Positions 9,308 to 19,425 of a stretch of 64,000 bases of DNA are shown here, in pieces. The notes below the pieces were generated by a model. The model was not told where the DNA came from, did no database searches, and saw only the letters and a program-made list of their open reading frames with translations. The position numbers and the translations under genes are program-made. This stretch comes from Vibrio galatheae (GTDB lineage Bacteria > Pseudomonadota > Gammaproteobacteria > Enterobacterales > Vibrionaceae): assembly GCF_000967545.1 (NCBI RefSeq), contig NZ_JXXV01000019.1:1-64000 (forward strand), given 5' to 3'. Every line of letters starts with the position of its first letter. Within the stretch, counting starts at the first letter, position 1.

Positions 9308-11509
9308 ATGCGACCAACAATTGCGCGCGTGGCGCTGCCCGTACCACTCGATAAACAGTTTGATTATCAGATCCCTAGCCACCTATTTCCTATTATCGGT
9401 GGTCGAGTTTCTGTCCCGTTTGGGCGTCAAACCTTGGTCGGAATCGTCACGGCGATGGTCAATGAATCGGAATTTGGCCTTGATAAGCTCAAGCCAATTA
9501 AACAGGTGCTTGATAACCAACCTGTTTGGTCAGAACAGCTCTATTCGCTGTTATTGTGGTGCAGTCAGTTCTATCAGTATCCATTGGGCGATACTCTGTT
9601 TAATGCAATGCCAAGTGCGCTGCGCAAAGGTAAGGCGGCAGATTTTGCAACGCTGGTGGAATGGCAACTCACCCCGCAAGGGCGTGATCAATTGATGCAA
9701 GGCTTTGGGCGAGCAGTTAAGCAAGCCAAAGTGATGCAGATGCTCGAATCCGGGGCCGTTCCTCATCAACGATTCGTCGATGAAGAGATTGCTTCTACAA
9801 CGTTAAAAACACTGGCAGAGAAAGGCTGGATCGAATCCGTGGAGAAAAAGCCGATCATTCGAGATTGGCGCCGCGATGTCGAAGCTGACGTTAATAAGCC
9901 TAAACTCAACGCAGAGCAGGTGGTCGCCATTGCGTCGGTTAACAGTGGTGAAGGGTTTGCTTGTTATTTGCTTGAAGGGGTGACAGGTTCGGGGAAAACC
10001 GAAGTTTATCTCAACTTGATTAAACCAGTTCTTGAACAAGGCAAGCAAGCCTTGGTACTCGTGCCTGAAATTGGCTTAACGCCTCAAACCATCAACCGCT
10101 TTAGAAAACGCTTCAACGTTCCAGTTGAGGTCATTCATTCCGGGTTAAATGATACTGAGCGGCTCAACGCCTGGCTTAGTGCGCGCGACAATGCCTCGGG
10201 CATTGTCATTGGTACGCGTTCAGCCTTGTTAACGCCTTTTGCCAATCTCGGCATCATTATTGTCGATGAAGAGCATGACTCGTCCTACAAGCAGCAAGAC
10301 AGTCTGCGTTACCATGCCCGTGATGTTGCGGTGATGCGTGCCAATAAAGAGCGAATCCCAATTATTCTTGGCTCGGCCACACCAGCTTTAGAGACATTAC
10401 ATAATGCACTGACAGGTAAATATCACCATTTAACGCTGTCTGCACGTGCAGGTAGTGCGACGCCAACCACCAATAAAGTGCTTGATGTGAAAGGACTCTA
10501 TCTTGAAAGCGGACTTTCTGCGCCACTAATTGCTGAAATGCGTCGTCATTTAAAGTCGGGCAATCAAGTAATGTTGTTTTTAAATCGGCGAGGTTTTTCT
10601 CCTGCTTTGATGTGCCATGAGTGTGGTTGGATTGCGGAATGTAAACGCTGTGATGCCTATTACACCTACCACCAAAATAGCAACGAAATTCGTTGCCATC
10701 ATTGTGGTTCACAGCAGCCAATTATCCATCAATGCCAAGGTTGCGGTTCGACACATTTAGTCACGGTCGGCGTCGGGACTGAACAATTGGAAAAGCAGCT
10801 GGCGGAGCTATTTCCCGAGTACAAAACCATTCGAATCGACAGAGACAGTACAAGGCGAAAAGGCAGTTTAGAGAGTGCGCTTAGCGCCATTCGAAATGGC
10901 GAATATCAAATTTTAATTGGCACTCAAATGCTTGCCAAGGGGCACCATTTCCCTGATGTAACCTTAGTGGCATTGCTTGACGTTGATGGTTCGCTTTACA
11001 GCAGCGATTTCAGAGCATCAGAGCGCTTAGCGCAATTGTTTATTCAAGTCGCAGGTCGAGCAGGCAGGGCGAGTAAACCAGGGGAAGTGGTACTGCAAAC
11101 CCACCATCCTGAGCACAGTCTTTTACAAGCGCTATTAACTAAGAGCTATCGGCATTTTGCTGAAACAGCACTGCAGGAGCGTAAACTGGCTCAGTTACCA
11201 CCGTACTCGTTCCTTACTCTGTTTAAAGCTGAAGCGAACCAATCACAGCCTGTTGAAGAATTTTTGCGTCAGGTGCGTCATACCTTGGAAGCGCATCCTT
11301 TGTTTGATGATTGTTGCCAAGTGTTAGGCCCAACCCCTGCACCATTGGCTAAGCGCGCTGGAAAGTACCGCTGGCAACTGCTGCTACAAACCCAAAGTCG
11401 ACCGACTATGCAAAAACTGCTTGCGAGCGCCAAGCCCGCGATTCAGATCCTGCCCAATGCGAAGAAAGTGCGTTGGAGCTTAGACATTGAGCCGCAAGAT
11501 CTCAGCTAA
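9308..11509 (+). CDS. priA: Primosomal protein N' (replication restart helicase)
   Basis: 733 aa (E. coli 732). A 3'-5' superfamily 2 helicase that recognises stalled forks and reloads DnaB. Walker A GVTGSGKT is at residues 224-231 and the DEEH box at 320-323. Paired cysteines in CHECGWIAECKRCDAYY and the following CHHCGSQQPIIHQCQGCGS bind two zinc ions. The N-terminal 3'-DNA-binding domain covers about residues 1-105. The start MRPTIARVALPVPLDKQFDY matches the family. It is a single-gene unit; cytR follows after 355 bases. Confidence 0.97.
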   Translation: MRPTIARVALPVPLDKQFDYQIPSHLFPIIGGRVSVPFGRQTLVGIVTAMVNESEFGLDKLKPIKQVLDNQPVWSEQLYSLLLWCSQFYQYPLGDTLFNAMPSALRKGKAADFATLVEWQLTPQGRDQLMQGFGRAVKQAKVMQMLESGAVPHQRFVDEEIASTTLKTLAEKGWIESVEKKPIIRDWRRDVEADVNKPKLNAEQVVAIASVNSGEGFACYLLEGVTGSGKTEVYLNLIKPVLEQGKQALVLVPEIGLTPQTINRFRKRFNVPVEVIHSGLNDTERLNAWLSARDNASGIVIGTRSALLTPFANLGIIIVDEEHDSSYKQQDSLRYHARDVAVMRANKERIPIILGSATPALETLHNALTGKYHHLTLSARAGSATPTTNKVLDVKGLYLESGLSAPLIAEMRRHLKSGNQVMLFLNRRGFSPALMCHECGWIAECKRCDAYYTYHQNSNEIRCHHCGSQQPIIHQCQGCGSTHLVTVGVGTEQLEKQLAELFPEYKTIRIDRDSTRRKGSLESALSAIRNGEYQILIGTQMLAKGHHFPDVTLVALLDVDGSLYSSDFRASERLAQLFIQVAGRAGRASKPGEVVLQTHHPEHSLLQALLTKSYRHFAETALQERKLAQLPPYSFLTLFKAEANQSQPVEEFLRQVRHTLEAHPLFDDCCQVLGPTPAPLAKRAGKYRWQLLLQTQSRPTMQKLLASAKPAIQILPNAKKVRWSLDIEPQDLS

Positions 11510-11864
11510 TCCAATCAAGTGGTGTGTTTTTATGGAACTCTAGCGGTGAGGCAAGGTATGGCGGCTAATAATATTCACACCTTTTTCATTTATTTGTGAT
11601 TAAGATCTCTCATTAGCTGCCGATTTTGTTAAATCTCCCGTAACTTTGTGTTTTGAAATGAATAAACTAAGTCTTGGCAAATTGCTGATCTCACGGAATC
11701 GGTGAAAAGCTAAACGTTTGCTCAATACAAATGGATAACAAGATAGGTATTTTAGCCTACAAGTCGACATCAATTTGGCCGTTCAACCGATGCGATGCAT
11801 TTCAACTAGAGGCTTAGGTGGCGTTTGAGCTGCCAAATTTGGAAATGAAGAGGGTTAAGAAATT
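11510..11864. other. Intergenic stretch between priA and cytR
   Basis: 355 bases with no credible ORF, presumably the cytR promoter and leader. Its one distinctive element is an AAACGTTT palindrome within GCTAAACGTTTGCT (11710-11721 and flanks), the core shape of LacI-family operators, about 145 bases upstream of cytR. No obvious terminator for priA was seen. Confidence 0.4.
11712..11719. promoter_or_regulatory. AAACGTTT palindrome, LacI-family operator-like
   Basis: The 8-base palindrome is the core shared by PurR (ACGCAAACGTTTGCGT) and related LacI-family operators, flanked here by GCT on the left and GCT on the right. It may serve cytR autoregulation or PurR. The match is short, so confidence is low. 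Confidence 0.3.
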
Positions 11865-12872
11865 ATGGCGACAATGAAGGATGTTGCCCAGCTTGCGGGA
11901 GTTTCAACAGCGACAGTATCGAGAGCGCTAATGAACCCAGAAAAGGTATCGTCAGCGACAAGGAAGAGAGTCGAAGATGCTGTTTTAGAAGCTGGTTACT
12001 CACCAAACTCGTTGGCGCGCAATCTGCGTCGTAATGAATCAAAAACAATCATCGCAATCATTCCTGATATCTGTGATCCCTACTATACCGAAATTATCCG
12101 CGGCATAGAGGATGCAGCAATGGAGCATGGCTACATCGTGCTATTGGGAGACAGCGGGCAGCAAAAAAAACGTGAAAGCTCATTTGTTAACTTAGTTTTT
12201 ACTAAGCAAGCGGATGGTATGTTGCTGCTAGGGACCGATCTACCATTCGATGTTAGCAAACCTGAGCAAAAGAATTTACCACCTATGGTCATGGCTTGTG
12301 AGTTTGCCCCTGAACTAGAACTGCCAACAGTACACATCGATAACCTGACCTCTGCTTTTGAAGCGGTTAACTACCTGACACAGATGGGACACAAGCGTAT
12401 TGCACAAATTTCTGGTCCAGAGTCGGCGGCGCTATGCCAATTCCGTCACCAAGGCTACCAGCAAGCATTGCGTCGCGCGGGTATCGCGATGAATAGCAAT
12501 TATTGCACCTATGGAGACTTTACGTTTGAAGCGGGTGCGAAAGCCATTCGTCAGCTCTTGGCCTTGTCTGATGCACCAACAGCGGTATTTTGTCACAACG
12601 ATGCAATGGCAATTGGTGCGATACAAGAAGCGAAAAAGCTAGGCCTGCGTGTACCGCAAGACCTCTCTATTGTTGGCTTTGATGATATCCATTTTGCGCA
12701 ATATTGCGATCCTCCGTTAACGACTATCTCTCAGCCTCGCTATGAAATCGGACGTCAGGCAATGCTGATGATGCTTGAGTTGTTGCGTGGGCATGATGTT
12801 CGAGCGGGTTCAAGGCTATTAGAGACTAAGCTGGTCGTGCGTGAAAGTGCCGCGCCACCACGAGTTCTTTAA
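11865..12872 (+). CDS. cytR: LacI-family transcriptional repressor CytR
   Basis: 335 aa. The N-terminal helix-turn-helix MKDVAQLAGVSTATVSRAL (residues 4-22) is followed by the hinge and a periplasmic-binding-protein-like effector domain. The placement between priA and ftsN is the same as in E. coli, where CytR represses nucleoside uptake and catabolism genes together with CRP and responds to cytidine; this synteny is the main reason for choosing CytR over PurR or another LacI member. In Vibrio, CytR is also reported to affect competence and biofilm formation. The effector cannot be confirmed from sequence. Confidence 0.88.
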   Translation: MATMKDVAQLAGVSTATVSRALMNPEKVSSATRKRVEDAVLEAGYSPNSLARNLRRNESKTIIAIIPDICDPYYTEIIRGIEDAAMEHGYIVLLGDSGQQKKRESSFVNLVFTKQADGMLLLGTDLPFDVSKPEQKNLPPMVMACEFAPELELPTVHIDNLTSAFEAVNYLTQMGHKRIAQISGPESAALCQFRHQGYQQALRRAGIAMNSNYCTYGDFTFEAGAKAIRQLLALSDAPTAVFCHNDAMAIGAIQEAKKLGLRVPQDLSIVGFDDIHFAQYCDPPLTTISQPRYEIGRQAMLMMLELLRGHDVRAGSRLLETKLVVRESAAPPRVL

Positions 12873-12889
12873 TTGACAACCTTACCCAA

Positions 12890-12920
12890 GCGGCGCATTT
12901 TTGATGCGCCGCTTCCATTT
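12890..12920 (+). terminator. Terminator-like hairpin after cytR
   Basis: AAGCGGCGCAT pairs perfectly with ATGCGCCGCTT around a 5-base loop, 18 bases after the stop. The downstream tract (CCATTT) is poor in T, so termination may be partial. Confidence 0.6.
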
Positions 12921-12992
12921 CTACTCTGTCATCGAATGACAATCTGCATTAACATGTCGGCAGTGGCAATTGAAGGTATTGATGTTTAACTA

Positions 12993-13541
12993 GTGGCGAA
13001 TCGAGATTACGTAAAAAGAGGCCGTGGCGGAAGTAGCCGCAAGCCTACCAAAAAGCAGTCTTCCTCACGTCGTAAGCCTTGGCGTAGTGGGTTATTGGCA
13101 ATTTTATTGGTCAGCATATTTGGCTATGGCTTGTATGTGCTAAGTAATGACCCGGAGCCACCCGCACCAGTTGTTGAACCTGTCAAACCCAGACCTAAGC
13201 CGAAACCACAGGCCAAGTTGCCGCCACCGCCAGAAGAAGAGTGGGATTATGTTGAGAGCTTGCCGAACCGTGAGGTTGAAGTAAAAGCTAAAGAGCAAGT
13301 GGTGTCGGAGATCCCTTACATTATGCAGTGTGGCGCTTACAAGACGGCTCAACAGGCAGAAACACGTAAGTTAGATATTGCCTTCCAAGGTATCAGTAGT
13401 AAGATTCGTAAGAAAGAAGACAGCAGTTGGTATCGTGTCGTGCTTGGGCCATACAAATTTAAGCGTGATGCTGAACGTGATAAGCACAAACTGCAACGCG
13501 CTAAAATAGAGCCTTGTGCGATCTGGAAAGAAGCCCAATAA
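12993..13541 (+). CDS. ftsN: Cell division protein FtsN
   Basis: 182 aa, shorter than E. coli FtsN (319) because the periplasmic linker is reduced. It has a GTG start. It is a bitopic inner membrane protein: basic cytoplasmic tail (1-31), membrane segment (about 32-50), Pro/Lys-rich linker (55-80), then WDYVESLPNREVEV (84-97), which resembles the essential FtsN segment that activates the septal synthase FtsQLB-FtsWI. The SPOR peptidoglycan-binding domain is at 107-182. C113 and C176 could form the disulphide known in the FtsN SPOR domain. The gene lies between cytR and hslVU, as in E. coli. Confidence 0.92.
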   Translation: MANRDYVKRGRGGSSRKPTKKQSSSRRKPWRSGLLAILLVSIFGYGLYVLSNDPEPPAPVVEPVKPRPKPKPQAKLPPPPEEEWDYVESLPNREVEVKAKEQVVSEIPYIMQCGAYKTAQQAETRKLDIAFQGISSKIRKKEDSSWYRVVLGPYKFKRDAERDKHKLQRAKIEPCAIWKEAQ

Positions 13542-13550
13542 ACGTAGCAA

Positions 13551-13576
13551 AGCGAGCCGATTGGCTCGCTTTTTTG
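13551..13576 (+). terminator. Terminator of ftsN
   Basis: AGCGAGCC - GATT - GGCTCGCT followed by six T, 10 bases after the ftsN stop. It separates ftsN from the heat-shock promoter of hslV. Confidence 0.85.
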
Positions 13577-13589
13577 ATTATACATCTCC

Positions 13590-13618
13590 CTTGAATTTCG
13601 CAATTGAGAGCCTCATAT
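13590..13618 (+). promoter_or_regulatory. Sigma-32 (heat shock) promoter of hslVU
   Basis: CTTGAAT at 13590-13596, then 14 bases, then CCTCATAT at 13611-13618. This is close to the sigma-32 consensus CTTGAAA - 13 to 15 bases - CCCCATNT, and lies about 45 bases before the hslV start codon. hslVU is a classical heat-shock operon, which supports the reading. Confidence 0.65.
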
Positions 13619-13660
13619 AGTTTTTAACACTGAGATTAAAACAATTATGAGGCCCTACTC

Positions 13661-14203
13661 GTGACTACCATTGTATCTGTACGTCGAAACAACAAAGTCG
13701 TCATCGCTGGTGATGGACAAGTGTCTTTGGGTAACACAGTAATGAAGGGCAATGCGCGCAAAGTGCGTCGCCTATACAATAACAAAGTTCTTGCTGGCTT
13801 TGCTGGTGGTACGGCTGACGCGTTCACTTTATTTGAAAAGTTCGAAAGCAAGTTGCAAATGCACCAAGGTCATCTCACTAAAGCGGCCGTTGAATTGGCT
13901 AAAGATTGGCGCAGCGATCGAGCATTGCGTAAGCTTGAAGCTCTGTTGGCAGTAGCTGATGAAACTGCCTCTCTGATCATTACTGGTAACGGTGATGTGG
14001 TTCAGCCTGAAAATGATCTAATTGCTATTGGTTCGGGTGGTAACTTCGCCCAGGCGGCGGCGACTGCTCTGCTTGAAAACACCGATCTGGATGCGCGTGA
14101 CATCGCGGAGAAATCGCTCAAAATCGCCGGTGATATCTGTGTGTTTACCAACCATTATCACACTATCGAAGAACTAGAAATCCCTGCGGCTCCAGTAGAG
14201 TAA
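13661..14203 (+). CDS. hslV: ATP-dependent protease proteolytic subunit HslV (ClpQ)
   Basis: 180 aa, with a GTG start. Removal of the initiator Met exposes the catalytic threonine pair TTIVSVRR. The [13 protein letters not shown] segment (residues 18-30) and GSGGNFA near 127 are typical of this proteasome-beta-like family. HslV forms two stacked hexamers capped by HslU and degrades misfolded proteins and specific regulators in the cytoplasm. It is first in the operon with hslU, 53 bases upstream. Confidence 0.96.
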   Translation: MTTIVSVRRNNKVVIAGDGQVSLGNTVMKGNARKVRRLYNNKVLAGFAGGTADAFTLFEKFESKLQMHQGHLTKAAVELAKDWRSDRALRKLEALLAVADETASLIITGNGDVVQPENDLIAIGSGGNFAQAAATALLENTDLDARDIAEKSLKIAGDICVFTNHYHTIEELEIPAAPVE

Positions 14204-14256
14204 CGCTCAGCGGAACAAGCAAAGATAGTGGCCACAAGAATTTAAGGAAACTGACT

Positions 14257-15591
14257 ATGTCTGAAATGACTCCTCGTGAAATCGTTCATGAGCTTAATCG
14301 CCATATTATTGGTCAAGAAAAAGCTAAGCGCTCAGTGGCGATTGCACTGCGTAACCGCTGGCGTCGTATGCAGCTTGAAGAAAGCCTGCGTGTAGAAGTA
14401 ACACCGAAAAATATTTTGATGATTGGCCCAACAGGTGTAGGTAAAACGGAAATCGCCCGTCGCTTAGCGAAACTTGCCAATGCGCCATTTATCAAAGTGG
14501 AAGCGACTAAATTCACCGAAGTCGGTTATGTTGGTAAAGAAGTGGAAACGATCATTCGTGACTTAACGGATGTTGCCATCAAGATGACTCACCAGCAAGC
14601 GATGGAAAAAGTGAAATTCCGTGCTGAAGAGCAGGCGGAAGAACGCATTCTTGATGCGCTATTGCCACCAGCACGTGATGCTTGGGGCCAAAACGAACAG
14701 CAAGATGAAGGCTCATCAAATACACGTCAAGTTTTCCGTAAAAAGCTACGTGAAGGCAAACTAGACGACAAAGAGATTGAAGTCGATGTTGCCGCGCCGC
14801 AAATGGGTGTTGAAATCATGGCGCCTCCTGGCATGGAAGAGATGACCAACCAGCTGCAGGGTATGTTCCAAAACTTAGCTGGCGACACCAAGAAAAAACG
14901 TAAGCTAAAAATCAAAGATGCGTTTAAAGCGTTAACGGAAGAAGAAGCTGCGAAACTGGTCAACCAAGAAGAGTTAAAAGAGCAGGCGATCTTTAACGTT
15001 GAAAACAACGGTATCGTATTTATCGATGAGATCGATAAAATCTGTAAGCGTGGCGAAAGCTCAGGGCCTGACGTCTCTCGTGAAGGTGTTCAACGCGATC
15101 TATTGCCTTTAATCGAAGGCAGTACGGTTTCTACTAAGCATGGCATGGTAAAAACGGATCATATTTTATTCGTTGCCTCAGGGGCCTTCCAAGTAGCAAA
15201 ACCGTCAGATTTGATCCCTGAACTGCAAGGTCGTCTGCCAATTCGTGTTGAACTGGAAGCGTTATCAAGCAACGACTTCAAACGTATTTTGACTGAGCCA
15301 AAAGCGTCTCTGACGGAGCAGTACATCGCCTTAATGAAGACAGAAGATGTCGATATCGACTTTACTGAAGAAGGTATCACACAAATCGCTGAGGCTGCTT
15401 GGACAGTCAACGAAACCACAGAAAACATTGGTGCACGCCGCCTGCATACGGTTATGGAACGCTTAATGGATGAAATTTCGTTTGAAGCAACCGATAAGCC
15501 AGGTTCTAAACTGACGATTGACGCAGAATATGTCAAAGCCAAACTAGGAGACACGATTGAAGATGAAGATCTAAGTCGCTTTATTCTTTAG
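14257..15591 (+). CDS. hslU: HslU (ClpY) AAA+ unfoldase of the HslUV protease
   Basis: 444 aa (E. coli 443). Walker A GPTGVGKT is at residues 57-64, and Walker [12 protein letters not shown] near 250-260. The inserted I domain lies in between at roughly 110-240, and the sensor region [14 protein letters not shown] is near 390. The C-terminus DLSRFIL matches the tail that docks into HslV. The hexamer unfolds substrates and threads them into HslV. Second gene of the hslVU operon, closed by a strong terminator. Confidence 0.97.
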   Translation: MSEMTPREIVHELNRHIIGQEKAKRSVAIALRNRWRRMQLEESLRVEVTPKNILMIGPTGVGKTEIARRLAKLANAPFIKVEATKFTEVGYVGKEVETIIRDLTDVAIKMTHQQAMEKVKFRAEEQAEERILDALLPPARDAWGQNEQQDEGSSNTRQVFRKKLREGKLDDKEIEVDVAAPQMGVEIMAPPGMEEMTNQLQGMFQNLAGDTKKKRKLKIKDAFKALTEEEAAKLVNQEELKEQAIFNVENNGIVFIDEIDKICKRGESSGPDVSREGVQRDLLPLIEGSTVSTKHGMVKTDHILFVASGAFQVAKPSDLIPELQGRLPIRVELEALSSNDFKRILTEPKASLTEQYIALMKTEDVDIDFTEEGITQIAEAAWTVNETTENIGARRLHTVMERLMDEISFEATDKPGSKLTIDAEYVKAKLGDTIEDEDLSRFIL

Positions 15592-15608
15592 TCAGTAACA
15601 CAAACAAC

Positions 15609-15638
15609 AAGCCCGCTCAAGATAGCGGGCTTTATTTT
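15609..15638 (+). terminator. Terminator of hslVU
   Basis: AAGCCCGCT - CAAGAT - AGCGGGCTT followed by TATTTT. It lies between convergent hslU and frdD. Confidence 0.8.
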
Positions 15639-15654
15639 GTTTATAGTTTGGCGA

Positions 15655-16032
15655 TTAGACCATAAAAATAAAGATAACCGATAGCGCTGAAATCAAGCCC
15701 GCAAACGCGTAGCAAGCTACTTTGCCAACAATACCTGTGTGGAACTTAAGGTCGTGCATACCGTGGTGGACACGGTGCATGGCATGCCACATTGGTAGTG
15801 CGAGCGTACCAATGATGAATAGCGCGCCGATAATGCTGGTGGAGAAATCTGCCACTCTTTCATAGCTCAGTGCTTCAGCATTGATGATACCTAATGGCGC
15901 AAGCACACCCAGCACTAGAATAGTGACAGGAGTTATCATGGCGAACCATGTACCACCTGCGCCAAACAATCCCCACCAAATTGGCTCATCTGAACGTTTA
16001 GGGGCTCTATCAACAGAAAAATTCGTTTTCAT
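15655..16032 (-). CDS. frdD: Fumarate reductase membrane anchor subunit D
   Basis: 125 aa (E. coli 119). It has three predicted membrane helices: about residues 27-52, 64-85 and 101-123. The [13 protein letters not shown] segment is characteristic. With FrdC it anchors FrdAB to the inner membrane and provides the menaquinol site. Last gene of frdABCD, 12 bases after frdC. Confidence 0.92.
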   Translation of the reverse strand: MKTNFSVDRAPKRSDEPIWWGLFGAGGTWFAMITPVTILVLGVLAPLGIINAEALSYERVADFSTSIIGALFIIGTLALPMWHAMHRVHHGMHDLKFHTGIVGKVACYAFAGLISALSVIFIFMV

Positions 16033-16044
16033 AGTCTTAGCTCC

Positions 16045-16428
16045 TTAAACGACAATTAGAACGATCAGTGAGATAAACGCGACAGCTGCCCATTGAGTCA
16101 ATACGACGATTTTTTTATCGACAGCTTTACCTTTCAGGCGAATCGGCATCACTTGTGGCATCATGCTAAAGAAGGTTTGAGCATGCAGTAGGCTACCCGC
16201 CAGCGCGACGATATTAATCGCGACTACTACAGGGTTGGCCATAAATCCGAGCCAACTGTGCCATGCTTCAGGCCCTTTCACTAACGATCCCAGACCGAAA
16301 GTCAGGAAGATGGTGAACAGGATCAGTGGAAGCACAGTCGCTTCTCGCAACATATAAAAGCGGTAGAACGGATGATCTTTCCACCAAGTGCGTTTTACTT
16401 CGCGAACGTAAGGTTTACGATTGCTCAT
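16045..16428 (-). CDS. frdC: Fumarate reductase membrane anchor subunit C
   Basis: 127 aa. The start MSNRKPYVREVKRTWW is chosen over an ATG 12 codons upstream because the family begins there, and a perfect AGGAGG lies just before it, inside the end of frdB. It has three membrane helices (about 28-50, 62-88, 102-125). The residues between are short loops. Third gene of the operon, its ATG one base past the frdB stop. Confidence 0.92.
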   Translation of the reverse strand: MSNRKPYVREVKRTWWKDHPFYRFYMLREATVLPLILFTIFLTFGLGSLVKGPEAWHSWLGFMANPVVVAINIVALAGSLLHAQTFFSMMPQVMPIRLKGKAVDKKIVVLTQWAAVAFISLIVLIVV

Positions 16429-16429
16429 C

Positions 16430-17194
16430 CTATGCCTCCTCAGCGGGTTTTGCTGGTTTGCCATCTGGCTTCAACATCGCAATCACGAAATCCATTGAAG
16501 ACTCGACTTTGCCTTGGTTTACAGCCGCAGCCGGATCGACGTTCTTCGGACAGACTTCAGAGCAGTAGCCAACGAAAGTACAACCCCAAGCTCCATTCTC
16601 GCCGTTGATTAATTGCATACGCTCTGCTTTACCATTGTCACGACTGTCTAGGTTGTAACGATGTGCCAGTGTCAGAGCCGCTGGGCCAATGAACTCAGGA
16701 TTCAAACCAAACTGAGGGCAGGCGGCGTAGCAAAGACCACAGTTGATACAACCAGCAAATTGCTTGTATTTCGCCATTTGCTCTGGGGTTTGAAGATTGG
16801 TGCCATCTTCCGGTTTACGATCGTTACCTATGATGTAAGGCTTAATTGCCTCTAAACGCTCAATAAATGGAGTCATATCGACAATCAAATCTTTCTCGAT
16901 AGGGAAGTTTGCTAGTGGCTCGATCTTTACCCCATTCGGGTAATCACGTAAGAAGCTCTTACAGGCCAATTTCGGTACGCCGTTGACCATCATGCCGCAT
17001 GAACCACAAATAGCCATACGACAAGACCAGCGGTAGGAGAGATCTTTGTCGAGGTTGTCTTTGATGTAACCCAATGCGTCGAGCGTTGACATAGTGTCAT
17101 CGAAAGGAACTTCAAAGGTCTGGAAGTGTGGCTCTGAGTCTTTCTCAGGGTCATAACGCAGAATTTCTACTTTTTGGATACGATTGCCTGACAT
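16430..17194 (-). CDS. frdB: Fumarate reductase iron-sulfur subunit
   Basis: 254 aa. It transfers electrons from menaquinol to FrdA. The N-terminal 2Fe-2S ferredoxin domain has [15 protein letters not shown] (about 58-72) plus a later Cys in LACKS. The C-terminal domain has [12 protein letters not shown] (about 149-160) and [13 protein letters not shown], which bind 4Fe-4S and 3Fe-4S clusters. Its ATG overlaps the frdA stop (TAATG), showing coupling. Length exceeds E. coli FrdB (244) through a short C-terminal tail rich in Pro/Ala. Confidence 0.95.
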   Translation of the reverse strand: MSGNRIQKVEILRYDPEKDSEPHFQTFEVPFDDTMSTLDALGYIKDNLDKDLSYRWSCRMAICGSCGMMVNGVPKLACKSFLRDYPNGVKIEPLANFPIEKDLIVDMTPFIERLEAIKPYIIGNDRKPEDGTNLQTPEQMAKYKQFAGCINCGLCYAACPQFGLNPEFIGPAALTLAHRYNLDSRDNGKAERMQLINGENGAWGCTFVGYCSEVCPKNVDPAAAVNQGKVESSMDFVIAMLKPDGKPAKPAEEA

Positions 17195-19011
17195 TATGCT
17201 TGCTCCTCTGCGTTGTTTTGGGCTGCTTTCGCGGCTTCTTCAGCAGCGGCTTTCTCTGCGGCTTCACCGTATAGACGCGCTTTCGGTTGAGACTTAGTAA
17301 TGGTCACGTTGCTGTAGTCGATACATGGTGCGGCATCTTGTTGGAAGAACGCCAGCGAGTGCTTGAGGAAGTTGACATCGTCACGATCAGTACAGCCATC
17401 GTCTAGGCGTTGGTGCGCACCACGAGACTCTTTACGCAAGATGGCCGAGTGAACCATCGCCTCTGCGACTTCCAGACCATATCCCACTTCGATCGCGTAA
17501 AGCAGATCGGTGTTGAACACCTTGCCTTTGTCTTTAATGCTGATTTTCTTGTAACGTTCTTTTAGTTCAGTGATCTTGTTGATGGTCTCTTGCATCAAAT
17601 CTTCTTGACGATAGATACCACAGCCCGCTTCCATGGTGTGACCCATTTCAGTACGGATCTCTGCCCAGTTCTCATCACCCTCTTGATTCATCAATGCGGC
17701 GATACGTTCTTCAACTGCTTTCACTTGCGCTTCGATAGAGGCTTCATTCCAGCCTTTAAATTCCGCAGCGCGTTTCACGGCATGTTCACCAGCGACACGG
17801 CCAAATACGACAAATTCCGCCAGCGAGTTTGAACCTAAGCGGTTAGCACCGTGAAGACCAACTGATGCACATTCACCGACCGCGAATAAGCCTTTAATGC
17901 GCGTTTCACATTCGCCATTGGTCTCGATACCGCCCATGGTGTAGTGAACCGTTGGACGAATTGGAATCGGCTCTTTGGCAGGATCCACGTTGACGTAAGC
18001 TTTGGCCAATTCGCAGATGAACGGTAGACGTTCTTGTAGGTACTCTTCACCCAGATGGCGCAGATCGAGATGCACCACATCACCAAGCGGGTGTTTGATG
18101 GTGTTGCCTTTCTGCTGTTCGTGCCAGAACGCTTGCGACACTTTGTCTCGTGGGCCGAGTTCCATGTATTTATTTTTCGGTTCGCCAACGGGGGTTTCCG
18201 GCCCCATACCGTAGTCTTGTAGGTAACGGTAACCATCTTTGTTGACTATGATGCCACCTTCACCACGGCAACCTTCGGTCATCAGGATACCTGTACCTGG
18301 AAGACCTGTCGGGTGGTATTGAACAAACTCCATATCACGTAGCGGAACGCCGTGACGATAAGCCATTGCCATGCCATCACCAGTAACGATACCGCCGTTA
18401 GTGTTGCAGTGGTAAACGCGACCAGCACCGCCAGTGGCTAGTACCACCGACTTGGCTTTAATGGTAATCAGCTCACCTTCTGACATGTGGATGGCAATCA
18501 AACCTTGCACTTCACCGTCATCAACAAGCAGATCTACCACAAAGTACTCATCAAAGCGTTTGATGTTGTCATACTTCATTGACGTCTGGAATAGGGTATG
18601 AAGCATATGGAAGCCGGTTTTGTCGGCGGCGAACCAAGTACGCTCTACCTTCATCCCGCCAAAACGGCGCACGTTGACCTCGCCATTATCTTTACGGCTC
18701 CATGGGCAACCCCATTGCTCCATTTGGATCATTTCGCGTGTCGCGTTTTCGACAAAGTATTCAACAACGTCCTGTTCACATAGCCAGTCACCACCGCCAA
18801 CAGTGTCGTTGAAGTGGTTGTCTAAGCTATCTTCATCCTTGATAACTGCGGCTGAGCCACCCTCTGCCGCGACCGTATGGGAACGCATTGGATAAACTTT
18901 GGAAATAAGTGCTACTTCTAAGTCAGGGTTTGCTTCAGCGGCTGCAATAGCAGTGCGAAGACCAGCGCCGCCAGCGCCGATGACTGCGATATCTGTGATG
19001 ATAGTTTGCAC
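17194..19011 (-). CDS. frdA: Fumarate reductase flavoprotein subunit
   Basis: 605 aa (E. coli 602). It reduces fumarate to succinate as terminal acceptor in anaerobic respiration. The FAD-binding [10 protein letters not shown] is at residues 12-21, the covalent FAD histidine at H45 in [10 protein letters not shown], and the active-site segments [21 protein letters not shown] and [10 protein letters not shown] are present. It differs from SdhA in being encoded with the FrdBCD order and by the short FrdC/FrdD anchors. First gene of frdABCD. A CRP-like site lies about 170 bases upstream; no good FNR box was found. Confidence 0.95.
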   Translation of the reverse strand: MQTIITDIAVIGAGGAGLRTAIAAAEANPDLEVALISKVYPMRSHTVAAEGGSAAVIKDEDSLDNHFNDTVGGGDWLCEQDVVEYFVENATREMIQMEQWGCPWSRKDNGEVNVRRFGGMKVERTWFAADKTGFHMLHTLFQTSMKYDNIKRFDEYFVVDLLVDDGEVQGLIAIHMSEGELITIKAKSVVLATGGAGRVYHCNTNGGIVTGDGMAMAYRHGVPLRDMEFVQYHPTGLPGTGILMTEGCRGEGGIIVNKDGYRYLQDYGMGPETPVGEPKNKYMELGPRDKVSQAFWHEQQKGNTIKHPLGDVVHLDLRHLGEEYLQERLPFICELAKAYVNVDPAKEPIPIRPTVHYTMGGIETNGECETRIKGLFAVGECASVGLHGANRLGSNSLAEFVVFGRVAGEHAVKRAAEFKGWNEASIEAQVKAVEERIAALMNQEGDENWAEIRTEMGHTMEAGCGIYRQEDLMQETINKITELKERYKKISIKDKGKVFNTDLLYAIEVGYGLEVAEAMVHSAILRKESRGAHQRLDDGCTDRDDVNFLKHSLAFFQQDAAPCIDYSNVTITKSQPKARLYGEAAEKAAAEEAAKAAQNNAEEQA

Positions 19012-19425
19012 AGTTATCCTCCAGTGTGGTTTTGCGGAGTGTTCCGCTTGTTATAGTGGTTTGAGGCATCAATTCCCCAAAAGTGGTAGGGGTAGTGTAG
19101 AGGAGCAAATTGACAGAAAAATTGATGCATTTAGGTTTTTGCTTCAGTTGTGCAAGTAAAGGCATAAAAAATATAGCTTATGTGACTGTTATCACGGCAA
19201 GAAATGATGGATAGATAAGTAAACAAAGGAAGAAGTTACATCTTGGTTTATTGATATTAGCCGAGCAAATAGCGCTGAGTGAGTAGCGATTTTTTGTGCT
19301 GTAATACGCAGAATGCTTGCTTCAGATGGTTGCAATGATTCGCATGTAATCAGCAGTCATTTTACTAGGCAAAAAAGGTCAAACTTGTTATTTTCTCGCC
19401 CAAGTAGAGAGATGAGATTTTGAAC
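19012..19425. promoter_or_regulatory. Divergent frdA/epmA intergenic region
   Basis: About 414 bases without a credible ORF. It contains a well-formed CRP site (19181-19196, listed separately). The classical FNR control of frd was looked for but only imperfect half-sites were seen, for example TTGAGGCATCAA near 19062, whose spacing is too short. Confidence 0.5.
19181..19196. promoter_or_regulatory. CRP-like binding site
   Basis: TGTGA-CTGTTA-TCACG matches the CRP consensus TGTGA-N6-TCACA at 9 of 10 core positions. It is about 170 bases upstream of frdA and 230 bases upstream of epmA, so its target is uncertain; frdA is the more plausible. Confidence 0.6.

Noticed and set aside
19055-19070. 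FNR box near frdA (TTGAGGCATCAA)
   Set aside because: Spacer is two bases too short for FNR.
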